A stretch of 64,000 bases of DNA from Desulfobulbaceae bacterium (GTDB lineage: Bacteria; Desulfobacterota; Desulfobulbia; Desulfobulbales; Desulfocapsaceae), in contig JAABSV010000002.1 in assembly GCA_011390165.1 (NCBI GenBank), forward strand, positions 1 through 64,000. The letters are read 5' to 3'. The notes under the pieces are model-generated. The model made no database searches, was not told the origin of the DNA, and worked only from the letters and a program-made list of their open reading frames with translations. Made by a program: the position numbers and the translations under genes. Positions 7,894-16,454 of this stretch are shown here, one piece after another (position 1 is the stretch's first letter; the number at the start of each line of letters is the position of its first letter).

Positions 7894-9111
7894 CAATAAA
7901 TGGGCAAGAAATTCGGCGGGGTGGCGCACGCTGAGGGTGTCGTCCGGGCTCAGCCGGCCGGCGAGGTTGATCCGGCAGACCGGGCAGTCGGTGAGCCAGA
8001 GGCTGGCACCGCTGCGGCGGGCGCCGGCAACCTTGGCGGCGGCCATAGTGCCGGCGATCTCCGGGTATTCGTAAAAAAAGGTGCCGCCGCCACCGCAGCA
8101 GTCGAGGGCGTTGTCGGCGGGGAGGAAGTTGATCCCGGGGAGGGCGCGGAGCAGCCGGTCGCCGGGAGTGAAGCTGTTTTTCAGATGGCAGGGGGCGTGG
8201 TAGGTGACCGCCACCGCCTCACCCGCCGTGTTGAGGAGCGGGATGAGTTGGTCGAGGTGCTCGTAGAGAAAGGAGAGGAGATCGGTGACCCTGCCGGCGA
8301 TGGCCTCGGCCGGCGCCGTCTCTTCGCCGTATCTGGCCAGCATGGCCGGGAACTCCTTTTTCAGGGCGCCACCGCAGGTGGGGCAGTCGACGATGACAGC
8401 GTTCACCCCGTCCCGGTCCAGGCAGCGGACGTTCTCGAGGATATTCTCTTTTGCCGCCTCGATGCCGCCGTGGTAGAGCATCGGGATGCTGCAGCAGGTC
8501 TGCCCCTTGGGGATGATGACCCGGTAGCCGAGGGCGGTGAGCAGGCGGAGGGTGGCCCGGCCGGTGTCGGCAAAGATATGGTTGGTGGCGCAGCCGGTGA
8601 AGTAGAGGAGGGTGCCTCGTACTTCCCCTTCCGGCAGGTGCTCTTCGGCCACCTCGTCCCGGAACGGTTTTCTGTTCAGGGCGGGCAACTGGCGCAGGGC
8701 GATTTCCCCCAGGCGGTACTTCTTCTGGAAGGCCTCCGGCAGGAGGCTCTGGCCGAGGCGCGCCGCCCCCACCGCCAGGCGCAGGCGGTTCTCCCGGGCA
8801 AGCAGATAGACCAGGCCCCTGATCTCCAGACGGTCCCCGTGCTCTTTGGCCATCTCCGCCCGCATGCTCATGAAGCGGGAGTAGTGGTCGACCCCGGAAG
8901 GGCAGTTGGCGGCACAGCTGCCGCACATCAGGCAGCGGTTGATCAGCTCTTTCAGGTAGGCCGAGGAGGGCAGCCTGCCGCTCTGGTAGGCCTCGATCAG
9001 CTGGATTCTCGCCCGTGGGGTGGCCTGTTCCTCCTGCAGCACCCGGTGCACCGGGCAGACCGCCAGACAGAGGCCGCATTTGCCGCAGCTGCCGCTTTCC
9101 TTGCTCATCAT
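7867..9111 (-). CDS. glcF: Glycolate/D-lactate oxidase iron-sulfur subunit (GlcF-like)
   Basis: 414 residues. N-terminal bacterial-ferredoxin pair: C-GKCGLC-LAVCP at about 9-19 and C-LMCGSC-AANCP at about 60-70, which can hold two 4Fe-4S clusters. Two CCG (cysteine-rich) domains follow: FTGCATN with QTCCSIP, and APCHLKN with DCCGGGG. This is the GlcF/LldE/HdrD-type electron-transfer subunit that takes electrons from an FAD subunit and passes them toward the quinone pool or another acceptor. Its start overlaps the end of glcD by 4 bases (ATGA), typical of coupled translation. The last eight residues (GSDRINRL) are encoded by the end of the MITE-like element and are not expected to be conserved. 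Confidence 0.87.
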   Translation of the reverse strand: MMSKESGSCGKCGLCLAVCPVHRVLQEEQATPRARIQLIEAYQSGRLPSSAYLKELINRCLMCGSCAANCPSGVDHYSRFMSMRAEMAKEHGDRLEIRGLVYLLARENRLRLAVGAARLGQSLLPEAFQKKYRLGEIALRQLPALNRKPFRDEVAEEHLPEGEVRGTLLYFTGCATNHIFADTGRATLRLLTALGYRVIIPKGQTCCSIPMLYHGGIEAAKENILENVRCLDRDGVNAVIVDCPTCGGALKKEFPAMLARYGEETAPAEAIAGRVTDLLSFLYEHLDQLIPLLNTAGEAVAVTYHAPCHLKNSFTPGDRLLRALPGINFLPADNALDCCGGGGTFFYEYPEIAGTMAAAKVAGARRSGASLWLTDCPVCRINLAGRLSPDDTLSVRHPAEFLAHLLGSDRINRL

Positions 9112-10481
9112 ACGAATTTCCCCGGGTTGAAGATATTGTCTGGGTCCACCGCTCTCTTGATCAGCTTCAGGAAGTCACGGGAATCCTGGTCCATCACCAG
9201 CGGCAGGTAGGGGGTCTTGGCCAGGCCGATGCCGTGTTCGCCGGAGAGGGTGCCGCCAAGTTCGGCGCCGGCGGCGAAGATCGCCCCGAACGACTCGAGA
9301 ACCCGCGCCCACTCCTCCTTGTTGCTGCGGTCGGCGGCGATCAGCGGGTGCATGTTGCCGTCGCCGGCATGGGCGAGGACGCCGATCGCCACCTGATACT
9401 GTTTGCCGATTTCCCGGATCCGCCGGATCATCTCCGGAACCTTGCTTACCGGTACGGTGACATCTTCGGAGATGATGTCCGGGGCGATCTTGGCGAACAC
9501 CCCGTAGGTCTGTCGCCTGGCCGCCCAGAGCTGGTCCCGCTCCTGGGCGGTGGCCGCCTCCTTCACCTCGACCGCCCCGCACTCCCGCACCTTCTCGACG
9601 ATCCGCCGCATCTCCCGCTCGCAGGCCTCGCTGATCCCATCCACCTCGATCAGCAGCACCCCCTCCGCCTCCCGGGGCAGGCCGAGACCCACCGCGTCCT
9701 CGATGGCGTTGACGGTCATCTTGTCCATCAACTCCATGGCCACCGGGATGATCCCGGAGCCGATGATCGAAGAGACCGCCCGGGCGGTGTCGTCGAGGTC
9801 ATTGAAGGTGACCAGGACGGTGCGGACCGCCTCCGGTTGCGGCACCACCTTGAGGATGATCTCGGTGACCAGGCCGAGAGTCCCCTCCGAGCCGCAGAAG
9901 AGGGCCGAGAGCTTGTAGCCGGTGACATCCTTGACGTTGCGGCTGCCGAAGCGGACTACCTTGCCGGAGGCGAGAACCACCTCCATGCCGAGCACGTAAT
10001 CCACCGTCACCCCATACTTCAGGCATCGGGGGCCGCCGGCGTTGAGGGCGACATTACCGCCGATGGTCGAGATGTTGATCGAGCCGGGATCGGGGGGGTA
10101 GAAGAAGCCGTGCGGGGCGAGGGCCCGCTGCAGGTCGGCGTTGATCACCCCCGGTTCGACGATGGCATAGCGGTCGGCGGTGTTGACCTCGATGATCCGG
10201 TTCATCTTGGAAAAACAGAGGACGAGGCCGTGGTGGACCGGTACCGGTGCGCCGCAGACACTGGTGCCGGCCCCCCGGGCGGTGACCGGCAGACGGTGGG
10301 TGGCGGCAACCCGGACGATGGCCGCCACCTCGGCGGTGGTCTGCGGAAAGAGCACCGCATCGGGCAGGCTCTCTTCCAGAAAGGCGTCGTAGGCGTAGCA
10401 GGCCAGCTCTTCCGGACGGTCGAGGTAGCGTTTTTTTCCTATGATATCGATGAGGGCGGTACGGACGTCGGCGTTCAGCAT
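9108..10481 (-). CDS. glcD: FAD-linked 2-hydroxyacid dehydrogenase (GlcD-like)
   Basis: 457 residues, the usual GlcD/D-lactate dehydrogenase length. The FAD-binding (PCMH/VAO) domain shows PVTARGAGTSVCG, PPDPGSINISTIGGNVALNAGG and SEGTLGLVTEIILKV. The C-terminal half has the FAD-oxidase C motifs HAGDGNMHPLI and LSGEHGIGLAKTPYL. It oxidises glycolate or D-lactate to the 2-oxoacid, handing electrons to the adjacent iron-sulfur subunit. Sequence alone does not separate glycolate from D-lactate. It follows dctM by 13 bases, so uptake and oxidation are one operon. Confidence 0.87.
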   Translation of the reverse strand: MLNADVRTALIDIIGKKRYLDRPEELACYAYDAFLEESLPDAVLFPQTTAEVAAIVRVAATHRLPVTARGAGTSVCGAPVPVHHGLVLCFSKMNRIIEVNTADRYAIVEPGVINADLQRALAPHGFFYPPDPGSINISTIGGNVALNAGGPRCLKYGVTVDYVLGMEVVLASGKVVRFGSRNVKDVTGYKLSALFCGSEGTLGLVTEIILKVVPQPEAVRTVLVTFNDLDDTARAVSSIIGSGIIPVAMELMDKMTVNAIEDAVGLGLPREAEGVLLIEVDGISEACEREMRRIVEKVRECGAVEVKEAATAQERDQLWAARRQTYGVFAKIAPDIISEDVTVPVSKVPEMIRRIREIGKQYQVAIGVLAHAGDGNMHPLIAADRSNKEEWARVLESFGAIFAAGAELGGTLSGEHGIGLAKTPYLPLVMDQDSRDFLKLIKRAVDPDNIFNPGKFV

Positions 10482-10494
10482 GGGAAACCTCGTA

Positions 10495-11772
10495 TCAGCT
10501 GAGAAACAGGTGGGGCAGAAAGAGAGAGAGCCTGGGCAGGTAGGTGACCAGCAGCAGGCAGGCCAGCATCAGCACCAGGAAGGGGAGAACCCCCCTGGCT
10601 ACCCGGGTGAGGGGCTGTTTGCTGATCCCGGCGGCGACAAAGAGGTTGAGTCCGAAAGGGGGGGTGAGCATGCCGATCTGGATGTTCAGGACCATGACGA
10701 TGCCGAAGTGGACCAGATCGATGCCGTACTGGTTGAGGGTCTCGAGAAAAAGCGGCGCCAGGATGAGCATGGCGCTGACATCGTCGACGAAACAGCCGAG
10801 AACCAGAAAGAGCAGGTTGACGGCAAGGAGAAAGAGCCAGGGGCTGTGGATATGGGCGAGGATGATCGCCGCCAGCTGCTGTGGCAGTTCCTGGGCGGTG
10901 AGCAGCCAGACAAAGGTCATGGCGCAGGAGAGGATAAAGAGCAGGCAGGCGGAGAGAACCGCTGCCTCCCGACAGACGGCGGTGAGTTCGCCCGGGCCGA
11001 AGCCGCGGTAGATGAGCATCTCCACCGCCAGGGCGTAGACCACGCTCACCGCTGCCGCCTCGGTGGGGGTAAAGAGCCCGGAGTAGATGCCGCCGAGGAC
11101 GATCAGCGGCAGGAGCAGGGCCCAGAACCCCCGCCGGCCGGCGGTGATGACCGCAGTAAGCGACGAACGGCTGCTGCCCCGCCAGCCGAGGCGGCGGGCA
11201 ACCAGCCAGGTGTAGAGCATCAGCACCACGCCGATGAGAAGGCCCGGCAGCACCCCGGCGAGAAACATCTTGGCCACCGAGACATTCATGACCAGACAAT
11301 AGAGGATCATCGGGATGGAGGGGGGGATGATGATGCCGAGGGAGCCGGAGACGGTGATCAGGCCAAGGGAGAAGCGCTCACCGTAGCCCGCCTTGATCAG
11401 GGCCGGGATCATGATCGAGCCGATGGCGACCACCGTTGCCGGCGACGAGCCGGAGATGGCGGCAAAGAAGATGCAGGCGAGAATACCGGCGATTCCCAGG
11501 CCACCGGGAAACCAGCCGACCAGGGCACTGACGAAGTCGATCAGCCGGCGGGCTATGCCGCCCCGGGTCATGATCGAGCCGGCGAGGATGAAGAAGGGGA
11601 CGGCCAGGAGGACGAACTTGTCCAGGGCGTTGAAGAGCTGCTGCGGGATGATGTCCAGCGGCGTTGAAGTGAAGAGGAGCAGAGAAAGCGTGGTGGTGAG
11701 CCCGAGGATCACCGCCAGGGGCATGCCGGCCAGGAGCAGCAGGGTGAAGGCGAGGCAGATGAAGGCGATCAC
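10495..11772 (-). CDS. dctM: TRAP transporter large permease (DctM)
   Basis: 425 residues, about 12 hydrophobic helices. Family marks include PFFILAGSIMTRGGIARRLI, ISGSSPATVVAIGSIMIPALIKAGY and GLITVSGSLGIIIPPSIPMILY. This is the ion-coupled channel subunit of a tripartite ATP-independent periplasmic transporter. It overlaps dctQ by 4 bases and is followed by glcD, which points to a 2-hydroxyacid substrate. Confidence 0.92.
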   Translation of the reverse strand: MIAFICLAFTLLLLAGMPLAVILGLTTTLSLLLFTSTPLDIIPQQLFNALDKFVLLAVPFFILAGSIMTRGGIARRLIDFVSALVGWFPGGLGIAGILACIFFAAISGSSPATVVAIGSIMIPALIKAGYGERFSLGLITVSGSLGIIIPPSIPMILYCLVMNVSVAKMFLAGVLPGLLIGVVLMLYTWLVARRLGWRGSSRSSLTAVITAGRRGFWALLLPLIVLGGIYSGLFTPTEAAAVSVVYALAVEMLIYRGFGPGELTAVCREAAVLSACLLFILSCAMTFVWLLTAQELPQQLAAIILAHIHSPWLFLLAVNLLFLVLGCFVDDVSAMLILAPLFLETLNQYGIDLVHFGIVMVLNIQIGMLTPPFGLNLFVAAGISKQPLTRVARGVLPFLVLMLACLLLVTYLPRLSLFLPHLFLS

Positions 11773-12314
11773 CGCGTATCTCCCGGGGCTGTCGCAACCG
11801 GTCGCCGCAGCTCATCCAGGGCACTCTTCCCCTGGGCAAGGTAGCGGCCGGCGATGAGCAGGGAAAAGAGCAGAATCGGCAAGTAGACCAGATACATCGG
11901 CAGACCAAGGCTTGGCGAGGTGTTGCCAAAGCCGTGCAGGCGGAGGACAACCCTGGCGGTCGCGAAGGCGACAACCAGAAAGAAAAGGGCACAGAGGCCG
12001 GCCACACCGGCCTGCAGCAGCTCCTGCCAGGGGCGGCGGAGGTGGCCGAGCACCAGGTTCATGCTGAAATGGCTGCCGCTCTTCACGCCGATGGCGGCGC
12101 CGAGAAAGGCGATGAAAACAGCCAGATACCGCCCCAGTTCCTCGTACCAGGTGAAGCTGTAGTTGAACAGGTAGCGGCAGAAGACCTGGACGAAGCCGAT
12201 CAGGGCCAGGCCGAGAATGGTCCAGACCAGTACGCTGTTTTCCAGCCGGTCGATGATCTCCCCGCTTGATGCGCGGCGGCCCGGCTGCTGCCTGGTCTCT
12301 CTCTCCTCGTTCAC
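11769..12314 (-). CDS. dctQ: TRAP transporter small permease (DctQ)
   Basis: 181 residues with four membrane helices. The typical DctQ features FNYSFTWYEELGRYLAVFIAFLGAAIGVKSG are present, where the WxEE.xR pattern sits before the second helix. It forms the membrane complex with DctM. It is preceded by dctP with a gap of about 97 bases and overlaps dctM by 4 bases. Confidence 0.9.
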   Translation of the reverse strand: MNEERETRQQPGRRASSGEIIDRLENSVLVWTILGLALIGFVQVFCRYLFNYSFTWYEELGRYLAVFIAFLGAAIGVKSGSHFSMNLVLGHLRRPWQELLQAGVAGLCALFFLVVAFATARVVLRLHGFGNTSPSLGLPMYLVYLPILLFSLLIAGRYLAQGKSALDELRRPVATAPGDTR

Positions 12315-12411
12315 CCTGCAGGGCCCTCCGTTCGGGTTGGCGGCTGGCCCGGGCGGGTGATTACCTGCCCACTACGGCCCGTGCCTCCCCGCCCCCCTCC
12401 GCGCCTCTTGA

Positions 12412-13476
12412 TTATTGGCGGTGCTGGCTGATTTTGGCCTGGGTGAAGTCGAAGATCTCCTCACCGACCTTCGGCCGGTACTTGTCCCATACCGGCAGCA
12501 TCGCCAGGCGGAACTGCTCCCGCTCCTCGGCACTGAGGCGGATCAGTTCGATGTTGTTGGCGGCGGCGAAGTCGTCGATGGAAAGGCCGCTGCCGGGGAG
12601 ACGGCCGTGCAACTCGGCGTTGACCTGGCGATTCACCTCGATCGCCTGCCGGGCGGCGTCCCGGAACACCTGCTGGTCGGCCGGCGACAGCGACTGCCAG
12701 TAGTCGTTGGCGACAATAATCACGCATTCGGTGAGGGAGTGCTGGGTGAGGGTGACGTACTTGGTCACCTCGGTGAATTTCATCAGCACCGTGGTCAGCA
12801 CCGGGTTTTCCTGGGCATCGATCACCCCGGTCTGCAGGGCGTTGTAGATCTCCGGGAAGGGGGTGCCCACCGGCGAGGCCCCGAGCTGCTTGAAGGTGTC
12901 GATATAGAGGGGAGAGTTCATCACCCGGATCTTCAGCCCCTTGACATCGGCGGGGCTGCGCACCGGCCGCCGGCTGTTGCTCAGGTCGCGGATCTCGTTT
13001 TCGGTCCAGCCGATGGCGGTGAAGCCCTTGGTCGGAAAAAATGAGAAGAAACGCTCCTGAAATTCCGGGTCGTCAAGAACCCGGTAGGCGGTCTGGCGGT
13101 CCGGGAAGAGGAAAGGCATGTCGAGGACAGCCGCCTGGGGGACAAAATTCTGCAGCACGGCAGTGGAGACGGTGGCGATCTGCAGGGTGCCGCTCTGTAC
13201 CTGCTCGGCCAGGGAGAGTTCGCCCCCCAGCTGGCCGGCGGGGAAGAGGGCGATCTCGATCCTGCCGCCGGTCTGGGCCTTGACCGCCTCGGCAAAGGCC
13301 TCGGCCCCCTTCGACTGGCCATGAAAGGGTGGCGCGACATGGCCGAATTTGGCCTTTTCCGCCGCCGCTGCCGGTAGAGTGGCCGAGAGCAGGCCGAGGG
13401 AGGCGAGCGCCAGCACGGCGCCGGCAATACGAACTGTTTTGTTGAGCGCCTTGCGCGCCAGTCTGTTCTTGATCAT
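12412..13476 (-). CDS. dctP: TRAP transporter periplasmic binding protein (DctP)
   Basis: 354 residues with a signal peptide of about 39 residues (KTVRIAGAVLALASLGLLSATLPAAAA). The mature part begins EKAKFGHVAPPFHGQSKGAEAFAEAV and contains the DctP core (GGRIEIALFPAGQLGG, DVKGLKIRVMNSPLYID, GVIDAQENPV). The conserved Arg in KIRVM normally grips the carboxylate of an organic acid. It captures the substrate for DctQM. First gene of a five-gene operon with a 2-hydroxyacid oxidase, so glycolate or lactate is the likely ligand (inference). Confidence 0.9.
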   Translation of the reverse strand: MIKNRLARKALNKTVRIAGAVLALASLGLLSATLPAAAAEKAKFGHVAPPFHGQSKGAEAFAEAVKAQTGGRIEIALFPAGQLGGELSLAEQVQSGTLQIATVSTAVLQNFVPQAAVLDMPFLFPDRQTAYRVLDDPEFQERFFSFFPTKGFTAIGWTENEIRDLSNSRRPVRSPADVKGLKIRVMNSPLYIDTFKQLGASPVGTPFPEIYNALQTGVIDAQENPVLTTVLMKFTEVTKYVTLTQHSLTECVIIVANDYWQSLSPADQQVFRDAARQAIEVNRQVNAELHGRLPGSGLSIDDFAAANNIELIRLSAEEREQFRLAMLPVWDKYRPKVGEEIFDFTQAKISQHRQ

Positions 13477-13963
13477 TGTCGTTCCCTGTGCCTGTTCTGG
13501 TGAAGGTATGGAGGAGATGGCCGGCAGGGTTGCCGGCAGGAAAAAAACCAGGTACCGATCATAGCGAAAGTTTTCCGCTTGTCAATGGATATTCAACGTT
13601 TCCGGGGGATCGCCGGACCTTGGGAGGAGCGGGAGAAGCGTTGGTGGGGGGCCTGCTCGCCACAGCGCAGCGTACGCGGCCGGGGGCGGCCGGTGATAAA
13701 ATTACTTGCCGAAGGGAGGTCGGGCAGCTACCATGGCAGGGCGCTGTCCGGAGTGGCGGCCGGCTGTTCCGGTCCGCCGCAGAGACAACAGGCTGCCTGG
13801 AAAAATTCGAATTTCCGTTCAAAATCAAGGCGAAAGAAAACAATTTTCCGCAGGCATATAGTTGACATTCCGAGGACAAATTGTTTTCGTTTAACGCAGA
13901 GAGAGAGAGAGATTGGCCGGAAATACCATTTTTCAAGGTAGCCAACAGAAAAAGGGAGGGACG
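13477..13963. promoter_or_regulatory. Divergent intergenic region between dctP and the ATP-grasp operon
   Basis: 487 bases without a supportable gene, lying between two oppositely read operons, so both promoters should be here. A TTGACA box is at 13862-13867, but no good -10 box stands 16-18 bases further, so the sigma factor is unclear. A strong ribosome site aaagggaggg (13951-13960) serves the plus-strand operon. Confidence 0.4.
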
Positions 13964-15394
13964 ATGGCGACGTTTCACGACTACGACTCGGGCGACTTCT
14001 ACGACGAACTCTTTGCTCCCGACCGCACCCCCCGTCCGGGGGCCCGGTTGCTGGTGGCCAAGATCGAGTCGCTCCCCCCCGGTGATCTGGCCATGCGCCA
14101 GAAGGCGGCTGAGGCCCTGCTCCTGAAGATGGGGATCACCTTCAACGTCTACGGCCGGCAGGAGGGGGCGGAGAAGATCTTCCCCTTCGATATCATCCCG
14201 CGGATTGTCGCCGAAGAGGACTGGCGGCAGATTGAGAGCGGTCTGAAGCAGCGGATATTCGCCCTCAACGCCTTTCTGCAGGATGTCTACAACGACAAGA
14301 AGATCCTGAAAGACAAGGTGGTGCCGGCCGATCTGGTGCTGAGCAGCCGTACCTACCGGCGGGAGTGTGAAGGCTTCACCCCGCCCCGGGGCATCTGGTG
14401 CCATGTCACCGGCACCGATCTGGTGCGGGACCGGGACGGCCTGTTCTACGTCCTCGAGGACAACCTCCGCTGCCCCTCCGGGGTCTCCTACGTTCTCGAG
14501 AACCGGCAGGTACTGAAGCGCACCTTCCCCCAGGTCTTTGCCGCCTCCCGGGTGCGGCCGGTGGACGACTACCCCGGCAAGCTGCTCGAAGTGCTCGCCC
14601 ACCTCGCCCCGGAGCATGTGCAGAGCCCGACCATCGGCGTGCTTACCCCGGGGATCTACAACAGCGCCTACTTTGAACACTCCTTTCTTTCCCAGCAGAT
14701 GGGGGTGGAACTGGTCGAGGGGCAGGATCTGGTGGTCGCCGACGGCTACGTGCACATGCTCACCACCAAGGGGCTGAAGCGGGTGGACGTCCTCTATCGG
14801 CGGATCGACGACGACTTCATCGATCCGGAGGTGTTCCGCGCCGACTCCCTCCTCGGTGTACCCGGCCTGATGGGGGTCTACAAGGCGGGCCGGATCGCCA
14901 TGGCCAACGCCCCCGGCACCGGTATTGCCGACGACAAGGTGATCTACTCCTTTGTCCCGAAGATCATCAAGTACTATACCGGTGAGGAGCCGATTCTCGC
15001 CAATGTCCCCACCTACATCTGCGGTAACGACCAAGACCGGGCCTACGTTCTCGACCACCTCGATGAGTTGGTGGTCAAGGCGGCCAACGAGTCCGGGGGC
15101 TACGGCATGCTGATCGGCCCCCATGCCACGGCGGCGGAACGGGCCGAGTTCGCCGTCAGGATCAAGGCCGAGCCGCGCAACTACATGGCCCAGCCGACCC
15201 TCTCCCTCTCCCGGGTGCCGACCATTGTCGGGAACCAGATAGAGGGGCGGCACGTCGATCTTCGCCCCTACGTCCTCTACGGCAGTGACATCTACGTCCA
15301 ACCGGGGGGACTGACCCGGGTTGCGCTCACCAGAGGCTCGCTGGTGGTCAACTCCTCCCAGGGTGGGGGCAGCAAGGACACCTGGGTACTGTAA
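13964..15394 (+). CDS. Circularly permuted ATP-grasp protein (DUF404/DUF407)
   Basis: 476 residues. The start at ATG 13964 is fixed by the ribosome site aaagggaggg just upstream; a longer in-frame start has none. Family segments include [17 protein letters not shown] at the N-terminus, [73 protein letters not shown] and a C-terminal [14 protein letters not shown]. These proteins have an ATP-grasp ligase fold with rearranged strand order and are predicted to join a carboxyl to an amine using ATP. First gene of a five-gene operon; the alpha-E protein follows 25 bases later. Substrate unknown. Confidence 0.88.
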   Translation: MATFHDYDSGDFYDELFAPDRTPRPGARLLVAKIESLPPGDLAMRQKAAEALLLKMGITFNVYGRQEGAEKIFPFDIIPRIVAEEDWRQIESGLKQRIFALNAFLQDVYNDKKILKDKVVPADLVLSSRTYRRECEGFTPPRGIWCHVTGTDLVRDRDGLFYVLEDNLRCPSGVSYVLENRQVLKRTFPQVFAASRVRPVDDYPGKLLEVLAHLAPEHVQSPTIGVLTPGIYNSAYFEHSFLSQQMGVELVEGQDLVVADGYVHMLTTKGLKRVDVLYRRIDDDFIDPEVFRADSLLGVPGLMGVYKAGRIAMANAPGTGIADDKVIYSFVPKIIKYYTGEEPILANVPTYICGNDQDRAYVLDHLDELVVKAANESGGYGMLIGPHATAAERAEFAVRIKAEPRNYMAQPTLSLSRVPTIVGNQIEGRHVDLRPYVLYGSDIYVQPGGLTRVALTRGSLVVNSSQGGGSKDTWVL

Positions 15395-15419
15395 GCTCTT
15401 CCCCCAAGGAGATAAGGCT

Positions 15420-16397
15420 ATGCTCAGTCGCGTCGCCAACACCATTTACTGGATGTGCCGCTATATCGAACGGGCGGAGAATGTCGCCCGCTTCATCAGC
15501 GTCAACGTCAATCTGCTCCTCGACATGCCCTCCCAGGGGGGGCGGCAGTGGGAGCCACTGGTGCTGATCACCGGTGACCAGGAGCTGTACGAGAAGACCG
15601 GCTACTCCGACTACAGCGGCGAGTCGGTGGTCCGCTTCCTCACCTTTGAACGGGAATATCCCAACTCGATCCTCTCCTGCCTGGCAGCGGCCCGGGAAAA
15701 TGCCCGCTCGATCCGCGAGATCATCTCCTCGGAGATGTGGGAGCACCTCAACCAGTTCTACCTGGAGATGACCCACGACGAGAATTTGCCGGTGGCCTTG
15801 AACGAGCCGGACCGTTTTTTCAAGATCATCAAGATGCGCAGCCACCTCTTCACCGGGCTGATGGACTCCACCATGAGCCACGGCGAGGCCTGGAATTTCG
15901 CCCGCATCGGCATGATGGTGGAGCGGGCCGACAAGACCTCGCGGATCCTTGATGTCAAGTATTTCATGCTCCTTCCCCAGTTCGACCTGGTGAACACCCC
16001 CATCGACAGCATCCAGTGGGCGGCGGTGCTCAAGTCGGCCAGCGCCTTCGAGATGTACCGCAAGGAGCACCACCAGATTGCCCCGCGCCAGGTGGCCAAT
16101 TTCCTGATCTTCGACCACAGTTTCCCCCGCTCCATCCGCCACTGCGTCAACAAGGCCGATATCTGCCTGCACCGGATCTCCGGCTCCCCGGCCGGTTCGG
16201 CCGGCAACAGCGCCGAAAAGCTCCTGGGTCGGCTGAAGGCCGATATGGAGTACACCGACATTGAAGAGGTATTGGCCGAAGGGATGCACGAATACCTCGA
16301 CGGCCTGCAGACCAGGTTGAACCGGATAGACACGGCCATCGGTACCACCTTTTTCAATATCCAGCCGCTGCCGGCCACCGCCGGCCAGCAGCAGTAA
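15420..16397 (+). CDS. Alpha-E domain protein (DUF403)
   Basis: 325 residues, nearly all helical, beginning with the family signature MLSRVANTIYWMCRYIERAENVARF. Later MRSHLFTGLMDSTMSHGEAWNFARIGMMVERADKTSRILD is also characteristic. Ribosome site caaggagata precedes ATG 15420; the longer frame runs into the previous gene. Alpha-E proteins are found almost only beside circularly permuted ATP-grasp and transglutaminase-like genes, and sometimes fused to the ATP-grasp as in the fourth gene here. They are thought to be a partner or carrier for the ligation reaction. No activity has been shown to my knowledge. Confidence 0.88.
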   Translation: MLSRVANTIYWMCRYIERAENVARFISVNVNLLLDMPSQGGRQWEPLVLITGDQELYEKTGYSDYSGESVVRFLTFEREYPNSILSCLAAARENARSIREIISSEMWEHLNQFYLEMTHDENLPVALNEPDRFFKIIKMRSHLFTGLMDSTMSHGEAWNFARIGMMVERADKTSRILDVKYFMLLPQFDLVNTPIDSIQWAAVLKSASAFEMYRKEHHQIAPRQVANFLIFDHSFPRSIRHCVNKADICLHRISGSPAGSAGNSAEKLLGRLKADMEYTDIEEVLAEGMHEYLDGLQTRLNRIDTAIGTTFFNIQPLPATAGQQQ

Positions 16398-16454
16398 TCT
16401 CGATCGCGCCGCCACCCCCGGCAACGGGGAGGCGACAGCGCCAAGGAGGAGCCC

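Noticed and set aside
9015-11667. Plus-strand open frames opposite glcD, dctM and dctQ
   Set aside because: Repetitive charged composition (GDDGGAD-like), while the minus-strand genes carry clear motifs.
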